A stretch of 64,000 nucleotides of DNA from Nitratireductor aestuarii (lineage in GTDB: Bacteria > Pseudomonadota > Alphaproteobacteria > Rhizobiales > Rhizobiaceae), in the NCBI RefSeq assembly GCF_014641695.1, contig NZ_BMIF01000001.1:496001-560000 (forward strand), given 5' to 3'. This document shows positions 63,501 through 64,000 of the stretch, piece by piece (the first letter of the stretch is position 1; every line of letters begins with the position of its first letter). Below the pieces are notes generated by a model that worked only from the letters and a program-made list of their open reading frames with translations, made no database searches and was not told where the DNA came from. A program made the position numbers and the translations under genes.

Positions 63501-64000
63501 ACGTTGCTGGTGACCGTCCCGCCATTGCCTCCGGTTCCACCCCGCCCGCCGATGCCCACGCCGATCGCGCCGGACCCTGCTCCTGCTCCAGTACCTGCGA
63601 CGGAAACATTGAAACCGCCACTGCCGCCGCCGCCGCCAATTGACTGTGCCACGACAGCTGCCGATTGCGCACCCCTGGTCACCACGCTGTTTTTGACCGT
63701 CAGGTCGACGGCACCGCCGTCGCCACCACCAGCACCACTTCCACCAAGACCGACAGAAATGGCGCCGGCGCCAGCGCTCGATCCGGAGACAGTTGGGGTG
63801 ACATTGAAACCGCCACTGCCGCCGCCGCCCCCAACCGACTGGGCAAGGATGCCGATCGAGGCGTTGCCACGGGTCTCTACAAAGGCCTCGGTGCGGGCTG
63901 TAACGGTTGAGCCGTCACCTCCGCCAGCACCACTGCCGCCCAGGCCTACACCGATCGAACCCGATCCGGCACCCCCGAAGGACAGGGCCGCGCTGACATC
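54566..64000 (-). CDS. Giant glycine-rich autotransporter (5' end outside window)
   Basis: The frame is open from the stop at 54566 to the right edge, at least 3,144 residues; signal peptide and true start lie beyond 64000. Passenger: about 37 units of roughly 50 residues, each ending QS[VIL]GGGGGNGG followed by a beta-strand and a glycine-rich turn (GIGG-GG-GGNAG). The pattern weakens toward the C-terminus. Then come about 300 residues of non-repeat beta structure (HVFLHGRAVGDIHLGG), a helical linker, and a C-terminal barrel from about CLWINGGVSSVERQPSFEY to TANFSLRF, ending in Phe as outer-membrane barrels do. Inferred adhesin or surface fibre. Two non-glycine inserts are noted separately. 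Confidence 0.92.
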   Translation of the reverse strand, partial: DVSAALSFGGAGSGSIGVGLGGSGAGGGDGSTVTARTEAFVETRGNASIGILAQSVGGGGGSGGFNVTPTVSGSSAGAGAISVGLGGSGAGGGDGGAVDLTVKNSVVTRGAQSAAVVAQSIGGGGGSGGFNVSVAGTGAGAGSGAIGVGIGGRGGTGGNGGTVTSNVAGNLLTIGADSTGLLVQSVGGGGGNGGMNVSAAVAMSQAGAFGASVGLGGTGGGGGDAGDVESELVGNVATVGKGSSGVVVQSLGGGGGNGGLNVSGTVTASTTSSGGVSVGIGGSGGDGGNAGKAESTIEGNVLTVSDNSGGVLVQSAGGGGGNGGISVSGAVNLSSSGGGAIAVGLGGSGGGGGDASTAVSRMTGNVMTIGADASAFTVQSVGGGGGNGGLNVSGAISLAGTGSAAVGVGIGGFGGDGGNAADVEGILAGDVRTFGDRSSGVVVQSLGGGGGNGGLNVTGTISFAGEGSGSVGFGLGGMGGSGGNAGTAFGDVKGTIATRGEDATAVLVQSLGGGGGNGGLNVTGAVSFGGKKSGAAAIGVGGFGGDGGYASDVTGIFAGEVLTTGDRSAGVVAQSLGGGGGNGGINISAGLSVAKDYSGALGLGIGGFAGGGGVAGSVDHKVAGYVQTEGHESVGILTQSLGGGGGNGGLNVTGVVSLERHTGAAVGLGVGGFGGDGADAGALTASNVTGGVFTFGNRSSAIVTQSLGGGGGNGGINVSGAVNLSQENGGAATLGLGGFGGGGGNGGAVESIVRVADDDSITTRGDRSMAVLAQSVGGGGGTGGVNVSGSVNLTGKGGAAVALGVGGFGGAGGDASSVTLDVIGSVNTFGDRSHGLMAQSLGGGGGVGGTNISGALALEKPSGSESIFSIAAGVGGFGGGGGDAGAVSVSYSGTLIALPRTIDGDEVTIKQTKGANGLVAQSIGGGGGEGGLNVSAGLAISSKPGAGQTESKSYGVLVGVGGFGGVGGDASTVDVDVAEGSFIRAHGTGRSGILAQSVGGGGGNGGLNVSGGLVSDTSLIVGVGGMGGNAGRAGDVTVTARADIEVTTDPANLVAPDDEESFEEKLRDIFGDAIIDDMEEMVESKGLKTLLVDLGMFKSEEMPETEGSAGVLAQSIGGGGGNGGLNVSGGVAINKDGKVPSITFGIGGFGGAGSVSGDVMVDHAGTIVVEGNWKHGILAQSIAGGGGNGALNVTGQFNWGSSESTGGATDLSVVAGLGGHGGVGADAGDVEVISTGDIFTRGYHARGIFAQSVGGGGGTGGMNIAAVGTKDSTPVAIGIGGFGVSGGDAGNVRVVRGTELQSAGMIYTDGIGAHGIEASSIGGGGGDAGINAAIGISKTTGSGSNGGSKDDRKDVVHDGVDAKVGSNITDKVDSVDSPDDGGSGGGDKKTVNGAVIAIGGSAGNAGNGGDVDVEHFGNIVTVQDGSSGVFAQSVGGGGGNAVLSLGLIAATGDSSDNKAFGLAIGGGTGDGGNGGKVNLANVGDVVTLGDDSHGIFAQSIGGGGGNAGYNFLRTGTDGGNVNIKIGRVGGIGGSAGDVFASSNGDVITNGARSHGLFAQSIGNGGGNSSLVSVSLTAAAEEEGKDGDTYAVKVGLQGGEGGSAGNVTAEAAGLLYTLGDDSYGVFAQSVGGGGGNAGRVGGTAGTGTSFSVNIGGEGGTGGTSGDVEVTSVARVGTEGARAIGIFAQSVGGAGGTGSVIKGGTSALVGTVQTIKGSETGTTTDINIGGSGGTGMTSGDVTVHSGGEVSTLGDNAHGILAQSIGGGGGMSGAIKNVVVNVRSTVASNSTMSIGGSGGEGAASGDVKVTNDSWVSTAGKQAAGIYAQSVGGGGGDAQQIANIINGRTADNSARNALMIGGSGGTGGTAGAVEVINGADAVIFTEGEQSHGIFAQSVGGGGGSGSDIESIMAISGADSQANTKRSLQLGLGGSGGTGGTGGTVKVQNDGTIVTLGDRAHGIIAQSVGGGGGNGGQSIFGSTGLRNGNGSDPTMALMIGGEGGSGNAAGNVTVTNTGIIDVSGAGSYGILAQSVGGGGGNGGMAASLSLAGLVEQAKGTSYARLAVGGAGGDGSNGGDVTVNHSGTIYVRGENAYGIFAQSVGGGGGNAGLSISTPAVMAADYTISTLLGAREGSNGTAGTVEVNSTGDILVTGAGSQAIFSQSVNGGGGNVETFLDFAAVTDAPGSEPNRGIILTSIMQLGGDAVNGMFGSDILQQHTGEIATTSDRSSGMMLQSIGGGGGNATTIVKGNGGTASISAMLGAINTSDAAGGNLAASRTGAVTTLGHLSSGGTFQSIGGGGGRLVVVGDPEAGGYSTASITLGADPSFLNAGGNVELELSGDLNTDGDHSSGQIVQSIGAGGGESYIVGLDQVTVTLGATDGSSGDGGHIALSNTGNTATRGRLSHGFVIQSIGGGGGLVGTDLDASAIDLILSTDNAGDGGDIEFTNEGYVVVTGDDAVGVLVQSLGGGGGSVDALYRNTAGGDGRGGSIALNLTGNILAVGNRGIAVMAQSAGSGGGDNIDIALDGVIIGGSEDEDDPNGAGAAGSTAGPAAIVMDGGADNSLSLSADSFLMAFNNRIISGGSGSDHVFLHGRAVGDIHLGGGVNEMTVSEGAAFYAQDQVDLGAEGLLHIDGHLYLGGVAYLADSSLTKETQASEFQVTSNVSQTTMLNGSISFGSAATYTPDVYFLQSGAAGGDSDLIIATEDATISGTVRPVLHRLDRALPLVLIDAGGLTADLGTQVIGTPVMSYSIGLNGPTGDGSTIDLVPTADFQMSGMNRNQTLAAQHINRVLTGQGSSAMGPMFALIANMENSEQVVHAVDQLMSEDYAATQVDALYSGYRFTRTMADCGYNNFAALVEDNRSCLWINGGVSSVERQPSFEYRSLGTRAVAFTGGVRMPINDNLYVGFGARVEDFKLTSGDYFSAEGKRFGMGVSLTKYQGPWEVYGILDGSTAHYETQRFIDIAGRLPGGDAVIGGLAYAKQHVGQANLRLGTAYRFQSEDSPAYLKPSLYFDASYLYSGAGSERNTAYGLDLYRTRQWIVTATPSLELGIGMQPTETIGLQAFVRGGVSFASKDDVFVNASFVGTDSSDGVFRNYSQIGDITGRLNAGLTLFSKDDTARLTLGYEGQWTKDTVGHTATANFSLRF
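59822..59998 (-). other. Acidic/serine-rich insert in the autotransporter passenger
   Basis: Between repeat units lies a hydrophilic, charged stretch (SKDDRKDVVHDGVDAK and SVDSPDDGGSGGGDKKTVNG) with no QSxGGGGG pattern. It looks like a flexible or calcium-binding loop protruding from the repeat stalk. Confidence 0.6.
60680..60840 (-). other. Helical acidic insert in the autotransporter passenger
   Basis: About 50 residues of helix-forming acidic sequence (DDEESFEEKLRDIFGD, DDMEEMVESKGLKTLLVDLG) interrupt the glycine repeats. Its composition is unlike the rest of the passenger. Confidence 0.65.

Overview
This window looks like chromosomal DNA of a GC-rich alphaproteobacterium of the order Hyphomicrobiales (Rhizobiales), close to the Phyllobacteriaceae/Rhizobiaceae. 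I base this on the gene order (ruvX - pyrB/pyrC - plsY - dprA - topA - rnr - rpmG; pleD/divK - DUF3572 - dinB - dnaE; tpiA/secG/pyrG/kdsA; ppiD-trpD-trpC-moaC-moeA-lexA), GAAC-N7-GAAC type LexA boxes, a class II (B12-dependent) ribonucleotide reductase under tandem NrdR boxes, an IalB-family protein, and intergenic palindromic repeats of the kind scattered through rhizobial genomes. No species name can be given from the sequence alone.

Layout. 1-13.9 kb is a housekeeping block: a UPF0173 hydrolase (partial), ruvX, an AidB-like acyl-CoA dehydrogenase, the pyrB-pyrC' pair (the pyrC product lacks dihydroorotase metal ligands), plsY, dprA, two small hypothetical genes, topA, rnr, a DUF983 protein, a NUDIX hydrolase and rpmG with a clear terminator. 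13.9-15.5 kb has no convincing gene but holds an intergenic palindrome and a 117-bp direct repeat. 15.5-33.5 kb returns to core functions: pleD and divK (cell-cycle signalling), DUF3572, dinB (LexA box), dnaE, a REP-like inverted pair, kdsA, pyrG, secG, tpiA, then divergently ppiD-trpD-trpC-moaC-moeA and lexA (LexA box). tRNA-Leu(UAA) lies at 33.69 kb, followed by a mixed set of metabolic and stress genes (SRAP peptidase, small membrane protein, exported nucleosidase, PH/GRAM-like protein, membrane alpha/beta-hydrolase, CinA-like protein, universal stress protein, gpt, NUDIX, PiT phosphate transporter) and nrdJ with its regulatory leader (43.26-47.54 kb).

From 47.6 kb the window becomes accessory: a stand-alone OLD-family ATPase/TOPRIM nuclease (candidate anti-phage gene), a Tat/lipobox amidohydrolase below an 18-bp AT palindrome, a DUF1330 gene and small membrane protein divergent from an XRE/MmyB-type regulator, an IalB-like secreted protein, and finally the 3' part (more than 9.4 kb) of a giant glycine-rich autotransporter gene that runs off the right edge.

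The items I consider most worth pursuing are the pseudo-dihydroorotase fused into the ATCase operon, the NrdR-box/hairpin leader of nrdJ, the orphan OLD nuclease, the palindrome over the amidohydrolase promoter, and the 37-repeat autotransporter whose stop codon lies 15 bp from an IalB gene.
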